Assembly: GCA_017427065.1 (NCBI GenBank)
Contig: JAFRTL010000012.1
Location: 1-64,000 of the forward strand
From: Bacteroidaceae bacterium
GTDB lineage: Bacteria; Bacteroidota; Bacteroidia; Bacteroidales; Bacteroidaceae
DNA length: 64,000 nucleotides
Direction of reading: 5' to 3'
Below the pieces are notes generated by a model. It worked only from the letters and a program-made list of their open reading frames with translations. It made no database searches and was not told where the DNA came from. Position numbers and translations under genes: made by a program. This document shows positions 42,803 through 51,243 of this stretch, piece by piece. Positions within the stretch are counted from its first letter, which is position 1. Each line of letters opens with the position of its first letter.

Positions 42803-43306
42803 ATGGAAAACAAGTTTGAAAAGAAATCTCCACTCTTCAGCATTCTCTTTGTTTGTCTGGGGAATATTTGTCGCTCTCCTGCAGCCGAAGGAATCATGAA
42901 ACAGCAGTTGGAACTCAACGGACTAGCAGACAAGGTGTTTGTGGATTCTGCAGGAATTGGCAACTGGCATGTGGGCGATCTTCCTGATGCACGTATGCGG
43001 GTGCATGGCAACAGACGAGGCTATGATTTCTGCAGTCGTGCTCGCCAGATAAAACGTGCGGATTTCGACCGCTTTGATCTGATCATTGTGATGGATGAGG
43101 ACAATTACGATGATGTCTGCAGCCTGGCAAGAAACGAAGACGACAGGGCGAAAGTGCACCTAATGACGGAGTATCTGAACCGCTACAAAGGCAGACGCAC
43201 CGTGCCTGATCCCTACTATGGTGGTGATGCAGGCTTTGAGTTGGTGCTCGACTTGCTGGAAGACGGGATTGAAGGACTGATAAAACTTATTAAAGAATGG
43301 GCATAG
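42803..43306 (+). CDS. Low-molecular-weight protein-tyrosine phosphatase
   Basis: A 167-residue cytosolic phosphatase. The P-loop [17 protein letters not shown] (C-x5-R-S) is at about residues 16-30. The general-acid loop [15 protein letters not shown] has the Asp-Pro-Tyr. [17 protein letters not shown] is also family-typical. These enzymes often control Tyr-phosphorylated polysaccharide co-polymerases, but no such genes are near. No alternative start exists between the -7 box and the P-loop, so a leaderless transcript is likely. The 3' end overlaps the TerB/DnaJ gene by 10 bases. Confidence 0.93.
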   Translation: MENKFEKKSPLFSILFVCLGNICRSPAAEGIMKQQLELNGLADKVFVDSAGIGNWHVGDLPDARMRVHGNRRGYDFCSRARQIKRADFDRFDLIIVMDEDNYDDVCSLARNEDDRAKVHLMTEYLNRYKGRRTVPDPYYGGDAGFELVLDLLEDGIEGLIKLIKEWA

Positions 43307-44115
43307 GAAAATGGATTGGAGGCGCACTGGGATTCATCCAGTTTGGGCCATTGGGAGCACTGGCAGGATTTGCACTGGGCTCTCTTTTCGACAATATGTT
43401 TGGCAGTACGACCATAAGTGATGGGCAGCCATATGGTGGTGGCACCTATGGCAGTGATACTTATAGTCAGGAGACCTATCGTCAAGACAGCAGGGGACAG
43501 CGCAACAGCTTCCTCTTCTCCATGCTGGTGATGGCGTCGTACATCATCCGTGCAGACAATAAGATCATGCACAGCGAGATGGAGTATGTGCGCCAATTCC
43601 TGCGTGTGAACTTCGGAGAAAATGCAGTGACAGAAGGAGAGCAGATATTGCTCAACCTCTTCGAACAGCGTAAGCAGATGGATGCCCAGAATCCAAATGC
43701 TTTCAAGAATACCATCGCTCAATGTGGTCAGCAGATAGCCATGTACATGAACTACAGCGAACGTCTGCAACTGCTCAATTTCTTGGTGCAGATTGCTAAG
43801 GCTGATGGCAGCGTGGTGACGGAGGAAATCAATGCGCTGAAGGAAGTAGCAGTATCTATGGGGCTCAGCGTCAGCGATGTGGATTCTGCCCTCAGTTTGG
43901 GTGGCACTACGCTCGAAGAGGCTTACAAGGTGCTGGAGATTTCTCCTGATGCTACGGATGAGGAGGTGCGCAAGGCTTATCGCAAACTGGCCTTGGAACA
44001 TCATCCTGATAAGGTGGAGACACTGGGCGAGGATATCAAGAAGGCTGCGGAACAGAAGTTTAAGCAAATCAATGAAGCGAAGGAAATTGTTTACAAAGCT
44101 CGAGGAATGAAATAA
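43297..44115 (+). CDS. TerB-like and J-domain protein (DjlA-like)
   Basis: 272 residues. The N-terminal Gly-rich hydrophobic segment ([20 protein letters not shown]) resembles the DjlA membrane-associating motif. A Gly/Tyr/Ser/Thr linker follows, then a TerB-like helical domain at about 70-190 ([38 protein letters not shown]). The C-terminal J domain is about 205-270 ([25 protein letters not shown] at the DnaK-stimulating loop, [13 protein letters not shown]). It is a likely DnaK co-chaperone at the inner membrane. Translation is coupled to the phosphatase gene through a 10-base overlap. Confidence 0.92.
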   Translation: MGIGKWIGGALGFIQFGPLGALAGFALGSLFDNMFGSTTISDGQPYGGGTYGSDTYSQETYRQDSRGQRNSFLFSMLVMASYIIRADNKIMHSEMEYVRQFLRVNFGENAVTEGEQILLNLFEQRKQMDAQNPNAFKNTIAQCGQQIAMYMNYSERLQLLNFLVQIAKADGSVVTEEINALKEVAVSMGLSVSDVDSALSLGGTTLEEAYKVLEISPDATDEEVRKAYRKLALEHHPDKVETLGEDIKKAAEQKFKQINEAKEIVYKARGMK

Positions 44116-44121
44116 CGCTAA

Positions 44122-44152
44122 AAATTGAGAATTGAAAATTGAGAATTGAGAA
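44122..44152. repeat. Heptanucleotide tandem tract (AATTGAG/AATTGAA)
   Basis: Four 7-bp units lie between the TerB/DnaJ gene and the GH78-like gene, ending about 20 bases before the start codon. Confidence 0.75.
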
Positions 44153-44173
44153 ATAAACGCTTAACTTTAATAT

Positions 44174-46420
44174 ATGAAAAACACATTGTTACTTACTGGA
44201 GTTTTGGCTATTTGTACTGCTACTCTCCAAGCGCAGACAGCCTTTGATCCGATGCTGGATCCTAATGCAAAGGTTGTGACTCCAGTCGAACAAGAATCTT
44301 GGAACAGCACCTACATGTGGTATCCTGGATTGCTCAGCGCCCACATGCAAAGGGTACAGAAAGCGGCCAGCTATGAGCGCTGTGTGAACGTGAACTATCC
44401 AGGCAACTTTCTGAAAGACAGCAATGAGAGCTACTTCCGTAAGACCGTTCGCCTATCCAAAGATACAGACATCAGTTGGGCTGCTCCTGCCAATCTTACT
44501 CTAACGGTCGATGGCCAAGCAGTAAATACTTCCCAAAACAAATATACCCTAAAACGGGGCACACATACCCTACTCTTCCACATTGCTACAGACGGTCCGC
44601 TTCCTGCCATAATACTGAAAGGTGAAGGCGTAGAAGGCACTGCTGGTTGGCAAGTGAGTCTTGACGGACAGACATGGAACATGCCTGAAACAGACCCACG
44701 CTTTTGCCATCCTGCCACACTACCAGACAGTCCGCAGGAAATCACCGTTCAGTATTTTCCCACTACATACAACTTTTTCCGTAACTGCGAAAAAAAATCA
44801 GACGGCACTCTGGCCTTAGGACGTGAGGGCAAACTCATCGTGGATTTCCACCATCTGGAGATAGGCTATGTGGTCTTCAAGGCCAAGGGACAAGGTAAAC
44901 TCTATGTCTCTGTGGGTGAATCGCCAGAGGAGGTCATTGACGAGCAGACCGTTCGTGAACTACCACGTGGTGCTCAGAGTGACGACGGACTGGGTGAGGC
45001 AAAGTCCTACCTCTATGAACAGAAGAAGATAGACCCGATAGAGCTGACCAGCACAGAAAAAGAATATCGCATGCCACTGATGGCTGTACGCTTCATGGAG
45101 CTGGAGAGCGAATGGGGCGCCACCATCTCAGACATCCGCTTCGATGCCCAAGTGTGGCCTGTGGATTTCCTCATGCAGTTCAACAGCGACAATGAGAATG
45201 TCAACCAGCTGTGGAAGGCCAGCGTTGCCACACTGCACACCTCCATGCACAATTTCTACCTCGATGGTGTGAAGCGCGACTTCCTGCCATGGTCTATGGA
45301 TGCCATCGTGAGCTCATTGGGAGGCGATTACCTGTTTGGCGACCGTCAAGTGGCTCGCAACGGACTCTCCATCGCCTTGATGCCACCCCACCCTTCAAAG
45401 GCAGATTGGGGCATCGTGGACTATCCGCTGCATGCGCTCATCGGCTTGAAGCACGACTATCTGCGCTATGGCGACATCAACACTTCCCTGATGTTCCGCG
45501 ACCGCATCGAGCAGCAGTTGGCCCTCTACGAGAGCGTGCAGGATGAGCGTGGTTTCATCTCCTCCGAGCGTCCACAGAGTGGATTCATCCCTGGATGGAG
45601 CCGCGACATGGGACCAGATTCCTATGGCACACCTTGCTATCCACAAATCATGCTCTATGAGAATTTCCGCATCGCAGCCTATTTCTATCGCCTTTGGAAA
45701 GAGCCTAAGCGAGCTGCCTACTACGACCAGAAGGCCGAATTCTTGCAGAAGAACATTTTTGACCATTTCTGGGACACTACGCAGAAAGCCTTCATCAATG
45801 GCTATCGCTCCGATGGCAGTCGTGATGAGCGCATCTCGCACCATGCCCAGTATTGGAGTGTGATCACAGGCCTCTACCCTGAGCGCCTGCTGGATTACCT
45901 CTACGAGACCGTCATTCCATCCATACCTTATTATAAAGAGAACGTGAGTTACGAGAAAGGCTACGAGATGCTGGCCTATATCAAGGCTGGTCGCTTCAAT
46001 GAGATGTTCAGTCTGCTGGATGAGGTTTGGGGCGACTGGCTCCGTCAAGGTGGCACCCGCTTCCCTGAGAACTTCATGCCACAGCAGCCGTTGAAGAAGC
46101 AACTAGAATTCTATGGTCGTCCTTTCGGACTGAGCCTCTGCCACGGAGCCAATGGTGTCCCAGGAGTAGTGGCCGTCCTGAATGGCATCTTTGGTTTCTG
46201 TCAGAACGACCAGAAACCCAATGAATACACCTTGCGCCCCACCCTTTGGCAGATGACACATGCTGAAGGTCGCATCCCTGTGAAAGAAGGCTTCATCGAA
46301 GTCAATTTCCAGAAGAACGGCACCTCCTCAGTGACCATCCCAGCAGGATGCACAGTAAAGGTTGTGATGAATGGCAAAGTGCAGACCCTGAAGAAAGCAG
46401 GAAAGCACTTTTTAAATTGA
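44174..46420 (+). CDS. Exported alpha-L-rhamnosidase-like glycoside hydrolase (GH78-like)
   Basis: 748 residues with a signal peptide (LLLTGVLAICTATLQAQ). N-terminal beta-sandwich domains cover about 60-330. An (alpha/alpha)6 barrel, about 345-650, contains YLDGVKRDFLPWSMDAIVSS, the counterpart of the 'DG-KRD' acid region of six-hairpin rhamnosidases, and the aromatic/Asp-rich SGFIPGWSRDMGPDSYGTP. A C-terminal beta domain ends in VPGVVAVLNGIFGF...TLRPTL. It is expected to remove terminal rhamnose or a related sugar from plant glycans in the periplasm. GH78 is the best guess; other six-hairpin families are possible. Its stop codon lies within a heptanucleotide tract. First of three glycosidase genes. 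Confidence 0.82.
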   Translation: MKNTLLLTGVLAICTATLQAQTAFDPMLDPNAKVVTPVEQESWNSTYMWYPGLLSAHMQRVQKAASYERCVNVNYPGNFLKDSNESYFRKTVRLSKDTDISWAAPANLTLTVDGQAVNTSQNKYTLKRGTHTLLFHIATDGPLPAIILKGEGVEGTAGWQVSLDGQTWNMPETDPRFCHPATLPDSPQEITVQYFPTTYNFFRNCEKKSDGTLALGREGKLIVDFHHLEIGYVVFKAKGQGKLYVSVGESPEEVIDEQTVRELPRGAQSDDGLGEAKSYLYEQKKIDPIELTSTEKEYRMPLMAVRFMELESEWGATISDIRFDAQVWPVDFLMQFNSDNENVNQLWKASVATLHTSMHNFYLDGVKRDFLPWSMDAIVSSLGGDYLFGDRQVARNGLSIALMPPHPSKADWGIVDYPLHALIGLKHDYLRYGDINTSLMFRDRIEQQLALYESVQDERGFISSERPQSGFIPGWSRDMGPDSYGTPCYPQIMLYENFRIAAYFYRLWKEPKRAAYYDQKAEFLQKNIFDHFWDTTQKAFINGYRSDGSRDERISHHAQYWSVITGLYPERLLDYLYETVIPSIPYYKENVSYEKGYEMLAYIKAGRFNEMFSLLDEVWGDWLRQGGTRFPENFMPQQPLKKQLEFYGRPFGLSLCHGANGVPGVVAVLNGIFGFCQNDQKPNEYTLRPTLWQMTHAEGRIPVKEGFIEVNFQKNGTSSVTIPAGCTVKVVMNGKVQTLKKAGKHFLN

Positions 46421-46448
46421 AAATTGAGAATTGAAAATTGAGAATTAT
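46414..46448. repeat. Heptanucleotide tandem tract (AATTGAA/AATTGAG) overlapping a stop codon
   Basis: About five 7-bp units. The TGA stop of the GH78-like gene (46418-46420) is inside the first unit. Confidence 0.75.
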
Positions 46449-46507
46449 TGTGCAAACCGAATGCAGAGCCAAGCTTGCTTGAGCTATGCTGAGGTGCAGC
46501 CAATAAT
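46444..46507 (+). repeat. Family-2 structured repeat (copy T2)
   Basis: Closed by ATTATTG/CAATAAT around the conserved GTGCAAACCGAATGCAGAGC...GAGGTGCAGC interior. The closing stem sequence differs from T1 and T3 but is fully paired. Confidence 0.8.
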
Positions 46508-46525
46508 CAACGTAGTTAATTATGA

Positions 46526-46553
46526 ATTATTGTGCAAACCGCATGCAGAACTG
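46526..46553 (+). repeat. Truncated family-2 repeat
   Basis: ATTATTGTGCAAACCGCATG followed by CAGAACTGCG; the right half is missing. It lies just downstream of T2. Confidence 0.6.
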
Positions 46554-46574
46554 CGAAAAAGAAAGCATACAGTT

Positions 46575-46757
46575 CCGACCTCACTGGAGCAGCGTGAAGA
46601 AATTTTGTGCTTTTTTCGTTAAGAAGCGCGGGCTGTTTGAGCAAGCGGAGCTTGCGAGTTTTCGCGCTTTAGAAAAAAGGATAAAATTTTAGCTGCGCAA
46701 GTGCAGTCGGCGGGCTTTCTTTGATTCGTTTCTTTCGCCCGTGCGAAAGAAATGAAT
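46575..46757 (+). repeat. Family-1 structured intergenic element (copy E8, core type C)
   Basis: CCGAC/GTCGG; AAATTTT/AAAATTT; TTTTTT/AAAAAA; AAGCGCG/CGCGCTT; apical GAGCAAGC-GGA-GCTTGC as in E6. The accessory hairpin is TTTCTTTCGC-CCGT-GCGAAAGAAA. It ends 36 bases before the GH35-like start. Confidence 0.85.
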
Positions 46758-46793
46758 ACTAGACATAGAAACAAAAAGAATAAAAGACATATT

Positions 46794-48506
46794 ATGAAAA
46801 AGAAACTATTAACAGCAATCATGCTGCTGTCTGCAGTAACACTCAGCACAGCAGCCCAAAACATCCCTACACTGAAAAAAGTAGGCCAAAGCACTTGCCT
46901 TGTCGTTAATGGCAAGCCCCTGGTCATGCGTAGTGGTGAACTTCATAACTCCACTGCCTCCTCTCTGGAGTACATGCGTGAGAACCGTGTGATGGAACGC
47001 ATGGCAGCCATGAACCTTAACTCCGTAATTGCCACCATATCTTGGGAGCAGTTTGAACCCGTGGAGGGGAAATACGACTACACCCTCGTTGACGGACTGC
47101 TGCAAGATGCCCGCAAGAACAACCTCAAGCTGATGCTTATCTGGTTTGGCACTTGGAAAAACCCTATGATGACCTACGCGCCAACATGGGTGAAGCACGA
47201 TCCTAAGCGCTTCCCTCGTGCCGTGGATGAGCAAGGCAACGAGATGGAGATGCTCAGCCTCTTCAGTGACAATATCACCAAGGCTGATGCCAAGGCTTAC
47301 GTAGCCCTGCTTAAGCACCTGAGGGATGTAGATAAACAACGCACAGTTGTGATGATGCAGATAGAGAATGAGCCAGGCATCCGTGGTACGAAACGCGATT
47401 ACAGTGAACTGGCAGAGAAAGCCTGGAAGGCTGATGTGCCTAAACAACTCATTGAGTACCTGAAGAAAAACAAGGCTACACTGAAGCCCGATCTCAAGCA
47501 AGCTTGGGAAAGCAATGGCAGCAAGACCAAGGGTTCTTGGGAAGAAGTTTTCGGAAAGAGTCTGACACAGGACGATGGCACCAACCCTATCCTCAACCTC
47601 ACAGAGCACCTGTTCACAGCCTATAGCTTCGCCCAGCATTTGGAATACCTTGCTGCAGAAGGTAAGAAGGTTTATGCCCTGCCAACCTTCGTCAATGCCT
47701 CCGTCTTTGGCATCAAGTCACGTGGTCGTAGCTTGGGTAATGGTTGCTCCATCGACGAGTTCTTCGACATCTACCGTGCAGGAGCGCCCAATCTGGATAT
47801 CCTGACACCTAATTCATACATGACACAGCTCGACCAGATCTGTCAGGAGTACAGTTGGAAGGGCAATCCTATCCTCATCCCAGAGAGTTCTGTCTTTGGC
47901 GCACGTGCCCTCTATACCATTGGCGAATGGGATGCCATCGCCTTCTCTCCTTTTGGTATCGACAGTGCTGACACCAATCCTGACCCTACAGCCAAGAAGA
48001 ATTGCGAACTGCTGGTAGAGAGCTATGGTGCCATCAAGAACATGGAAGAACTGATTCAGAGCAAGCTTGGCACGGATGAGATGCGTGGTTTCCTGATCTA
48101 CAACGGTAAGGATACGGCCTCTGTGGTGATGGGCGACTACAAGATCAGCATCACCCCACGTCGTGGCTTCGATATTGGCGCTCTGATGGCTCCTGCTGCA
48201 GGCGCTGGCAATACACTCAATGGGGCTCCTGCCCGCCAGCAGCAACAGCAACCAGCCTATCAGGGTGGTGCCATCATCATCCAGACAGCCAAGGATGAGT
48301 TCTACCTCGTGGGCTATGGTTTCAATGCCGATTTCACCGTGCGTGATGGCATCAAGACACGCTATACGGGCTATGACAGCATCTACGAAGGTCGCTTTGA
48401 GAATGGCAAGTTCATCCCTGGTCGACTGCTCAATGGTGATGAGCGCAATGTCTTCATTGGTCAAGACCACGTGGGCGTGCTGAAAGTCAATGTGTACCAT
48501 TATTGA
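46794..48506 (+). CDS. Exported GH35-like beta-galactosidase with DUF5597-like C-terminus
   Basis: 570 residues from ATG 46794 (MKKKLLTAIMLLSAVTLSTA, cleavage after TAAQ). The frame is open to an ATG at 46752, but that lies in the tail of a family-1 element and would bury the signal peptide. A (beta/alpha)8 barrel spans about 25-370: LVMRSGELHNSTASS, acid/base Glu in TVVMMQIENEPGI, and probable nucleophile Glu in NPILIPESSVFGA. A beta domain follows with a Gln-rich run (APARQQQQQPAYQGG). This matches GH35 enzymes with a DUF5597 domain, some of which act on xyloglucan galactose. It sits 30 bases before the GH3 gene, with which it is probably co-transcribed. Confidence 0.87.
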   Translation: MKKKLLTAIMLLSAVTLSTAAQNIPTLKKVGQSTCLVVNGKPLVMRSGELHNSTASSLEYMRENRVMERMAAMNLNSVIATISWEQFEPVEGKYDYTLVDGLLQDARKNNLKLMLIWFGTWKNPMMTYAPTWVKHDPKRFPRAVDEQGNEMEMLSLFSDNITKADAKAYVALLKHLRDVDKQRTVVMMQIENEPGIRGTKRDYSELAEKAWKADVPKQLIEYLKKNKATLKPDLKQAWESNGSKTKGSWEEVFGKSLTQDDGTNPILNLTEHLFTAYSFAQHLEYLAAEGKKVYALPTFVNASVFGIKSRGRSLGNGCSIDEFFDIYRAGAPNLDILTPNSYMTQLDQICQEYSWKGNPILIPESSVFGARALYTIGEWDAIAFSPFGIDSADTNPDPTAKKNCELLVESYGAIKNMEELIQSKLGTDEMRGFLIYNGKDTASVVMGDYKISITPRRGFDIGALMAPAAGAGNTLNGAPARQQQQQPAYQGGAIIIQTAKDEFYLVGYGFNADFTVRDGIKTRYTGYDSIYEGRFENGKFIPGRLLNGDERNVFIGQDHVGVLKVNVYHY

Positions 48507-48524
48507 ATTGAGAATTGAGAATTT
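48504..48524. repeat. Short heptanucleotide tract (AATTGAG)
   Basis: Two and a half AATTGAG units overlap the GH35-like stop codon and fill the gap to the GH3 gene. Confidence 0.65.
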
Positions 48525-48536
48525 AATACTATTATT

Positions 48537-51092
48537 ATGAGAAACATTATTCTAGCACTGACAATGGTTTTGGTCTGCAGCTGCAACCAGACACTACCTT
48601 ACCAAGACCGTAGCCTGTCTCCTGAAGAACGCGCTCAGGACTTGCTGGGGAGACTGACTTTAGAAGAAAAAGCCTCTCTGATGCAACACACCTCTCCTGC
48701 CATCGAGCGTCTTGGCATTAAGGAGTACAACTGGTGGAACGAGGCCCTGCATGGTGTGGGACGAAACGGTACGGCTACCGTCTATCCACAGACCATTGGT
48801 ATGGCTGCGTCTTTCGACAGCGATTTGCTGAATCGTATCTTCACTGCTGTGAGTGACGAGGCGCGCGCCAAGAACCGCATGGCTCGTGAAGAAGGCAGCT
48901 ATAAGATCTATCAGGGACTGACGTTCTGGACGCCCAACATCAACATCTTCCGTGATCCTCGTTGGGGACGCGGACAGGAGACTTATGGTGAAGACCCCTA
49001 CCTCACCTCTCGCATGGGTGTGGCTGTAGTGAAGGGTATTCAGGGACCTGCTGATGCAGAAACACTGAAGGCAGAAGCCTGCGCCAAGCACTTTGCCGTT
49101 CACAGCGGACCAGAATGGAACCGTCACCAATTCAATGCTGAAGACATTGATCCACGCGACCTATTCGAGACTTACCTGCCTGCTTTCAAGGACTTGGTGA
49201 TCGAAGGTAACGTGCAGCAGGTGATGTGTGCCTACAACCGCTTCGAGGGCGATCCTTGCTGCGACAGCGACCGTCTGCTCACCCAGATCCTGCGCAACGA
49301 CTGGGGCTATAAAGGCATCATCGTGAGCGACTGCTGGGCTATTGATGATTTCTTCGTTAAGGGTCGTCACGAAACGCATCCCGATCGTGCCTCTGCTGCA
49401 GCCTCTGCCGTTCTGAGTGGTACGGACCTGGAGTGTGGACAGGCTTTCGCTGCCCTGCCTGATGCTGTGCGTAGCGGACTCATCAAGGAGAGTGACATCG
49501 ACGAGCACGTGCTCCGTCTGCTCACAGCACGCTTCCGTCTGGGTGAGATGGATCAGGATGTTCCTAATGAATGGGACGAGATTCCTTACAGCGTCATCAG
49601 CAGCGACGAGCACAGCGCACTGGCCCTGCAGATGGCCCATGAGAGCATGGTGCTCCTGCAGAACAAGAACGACCTGCTGCCTCTGAAGAGCGACATGAAG
49701 ATTGCTGTGATTGGTGCCAATGCCAACGACAGTACCATGCAGTGGGGCAACTACAACGGCTTCCCTAAGCACACTGAGACCTTGGTATCTGCCCTCAAGA
49801 AGCGCATCCCTGCCCAGAACCTCACAGTGATAGACGGAGGTAGTCTGGTGCTCGACTACTATTATGCCAGCCTGTTCGACCAATGCTCTACTGCCAACGG
49901 TAACGGACTGGATGCTACCTACTATGGCAACAAGGAGTATCAGGGTGACCCTATCGCCACTACCCGCTACACCACTCCGCTGGATTTGCATACGCAAGGT
50001 GCTACCACCTTCGCACAGGGAGTGCCTCTCACCGATTTCTCTGTGAGCTATAAGACCACGCTGCACAACAAGCAGGCTGGTAAGGTTGGCTTCCAGATTA
50101 AGATGACTGGCCACTATGACCTCATCATCAATGGTGACACCGTTTCTTCACAAGATGCACGCCTCAGAGGCGACGACCCTGTGTATGAGATGAATGCCGT
50201 GGCTGGAAAGGACTACGACATCGAACTGCGCTACAACTTCATTTCGACGACAGCCGACCTCTCTTTCGACATCGTGCGTAAGCACAACTATGATACCAAC
50301 GCACTGATTTCACAAGTCAGAAGCGCTGATGTGGTGATCTATGCAGGTGGCATCTCTCCCCGTCTGGAAGGCGAGGAAATGCCTGTGACTGTGGAAGGCT
50401 TCAAGGGTGGCGACCGTACCGATATCCAATTGCCTAAGGTACAGCGTGAGTTCCTGAAGAAGCTGAAGGCTGCTGGCAAGCGCGTGGTATTGGTGAACTA
50501 CTCTGGTAGTGCCGTTGGCTTGGTAGCTGAGAAGCAGAGCTGCGATGCCATCCTGCAAGCCTGGTATCCTGGTCAGGAAGGTGGCACAGCCATCGTCGAT
50601 GTGCTGCTGGGCGATTACAATCCATCAGGCCGTCTGCCTGTGACGTTCTATACTGATACCCTGCAGATTCCTGATTTCCAGGAGTACAGCATGAAGGGAC
50701 GCACCTATCGCTACATGGAGGCCAAGCCAGCTTTCGCCTTTGGTTACGGACTGAGCTACACCACCTTCGAGTATGGCAAGGCCGAGGTGAAGAACGGTGC
50801 CCTGGTTGTAGATGTGAAGAACACAGGTAAGCGCGATGGCGAGGAAGTAGTACAGCTCTACATCAATCGCCCTGGCGATGCAGATGGCCCTATCAAGACC
50901 CTGCGTGGTTTCCAGCGCGTGAGCATTCCTGCAGGAGCCAGCATCACCGTAAGCATCCCATTGACGGATGAGACCTTCCAGTGGTGGGACAGCCAGTCTA
51001 ACACCGTCCGTCCGCTGAAGGGAGAATACACCCTGTTTGTTGGCAACTCCTCTGACGATCCGAAGATGCAAGCACTCCCTTACACCTTCTAA
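48537..51092 (+). CDS. GH3 beta-glucosidase/beta-xylosidase lipoprotein with PA14 insert
   Basis: An 851-residue lipoprotein (MVLVCSCNQT). The N-terminal GH3 barrel shows EEKASLMQHTSPAIERLGIK, YNWWNEALHGVGR, FWTPNINIFRDPRWGRGQET, ACAKHFAVHSGPEWNRH, and the nucleophile region YKGIIVSDCWAIDDF. The GH3 C-domain (SMVLLQNKNDLLPL, IAVIGANAND) is split by a PA14-like carbohydrate-binding insert (GNGLDATYYGNKEYQGDP to about LSFDIV). An Ig/FN3-like end (FAFGYGLSYTTFEY, KNTGKRDGEEVVQLYI) follows. The motif set resembles bacterial beta-xylosidases. With the GH78-like and GH35-like genes it forms a side-chain-trimming set. No SusC/SusD pair is in the window. Confidence 0.93.
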   Translation: MRNIILALTMVLVCSCNQTLPYQDRSLSPEERAQDLLGRLTLEEKASLMQHTSPAIERLGIKEYNWWNEALHGVGRNGTATVYPQTIGMAASFDSDLLNRIFTAVSDEARAKNRMAREEGSYKIYQGLTFWTPNINIFRDPRWGRGQETYGEDPYLTSRMGVAVVKGIQGPADAETLKAEACAKHFAVHSGPEWNRHQFNAEDIDPRDLFETYLPAFKDLVIEGNVQQVMCAYNRFEGDPCCDSDRLLTQILRNDWGYKGIIVSDCWAIDDFFVKGRHETHPDRASAAASAVLSGTDLECGQAFAALPDAVRSGLIKESDIDEHVLRLLTARFRLGEMDQDVPNEWDEIPYSVISSDEHSALALQMAHESMVLLQNKNDLLPLKSDMKIAVIGANANDSTMQWGNYNGFPKHTETLVSALKKRIPAQNLTVIDGGSLVLDYYYASLFDQCSTANGNGLDATYYGNKEYQGDPIATTRYTTPLDLHTQGATTFAQGVPLTDFSVSYKTTLHNKQAGKVGFQIKMTGHYDLIINGDTVSSQDARLRGDDPVYEMNAVAGKDYDIELRYNFISTTADLSFDIVRKHNYDTNALISQVRSADVVIYAGGISPRLEGEEMPVTVEGFKGGDRTDIQLPKVQREFLKKLKAAGKRVVLVNYSGSAVGLVAEKQSCDAILQAWYPGQEGGTAIVDVLLGDYNPSGRLPVTFYTDTLQIPDFQEYSMKGRTYRYMEAKPAFAFGYGLSYTTFEYGKAEVKNGALVVDVKNTGKRDGEEVVQLYINRPGDADGPIKTLRGFQRVSIPAGASITVSIPLTDETFQWWDSQSNTVRPLKGEYTLFVGNSSDDPKMQALPYTF

Positions 51093-51112
51093 GCCAACAA
51101 AGGAAAGCAAAC

Positions 51113-51143
51113 AAAAAGGGCTGCAAACTTGCAGCCCTTTTCT
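51113..51143 (+). terminator. Terminator after the glycoside hydrolase cluster
   Basis: Stem AAAGGGCTGCAA/TTGCAGCCCTTT with a very short loop, then TCTTATACT. It lies 20 bases after the GH3 stop. Confidence 0.85.
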
Positions 51144-51152
51144 TATACTCTA

Positions 51153-51230
51153 AAGTTCGTGCAAACCGAACGCAGAGCCAAGCTTGCTTGAGCTATGCTG
51201 AGGTGCAGCCGAATTTCACGGCGAAGCCGT
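51153..51230 (+). repeat. Family-2 structured repeat (copy T3)
   Basis: Closed by AAGTTCG/CGAATTT (one G-T wobble). The interior is as in T1, followed by the small hairpin ACGGC-GAA-GCCGT. It lies between the GH3 terminator and the convergent small membrane protein gene. Confidence 0.8.
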
Positions 51231-51243
51231 AAACCAGAAAACC

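Larger units (their letters stand above)
46421..46793. other. 373-base spacer filled with repeats
   Basis: It holds a heptad tract (to 46448), a family-2 element (46444-46507), a partial second family-2 copy (46526-46553) and a family-1 element (46575-46757). No gene is supported. Confidence 0.8.

Noticed and set aside
46752-46793. Upstream ATG for the GH35-like gene
   Set aside because: It lies in the tail of a family-1 element and would add a basic stretch before the signal peptide. ATG 46794 is preferred.
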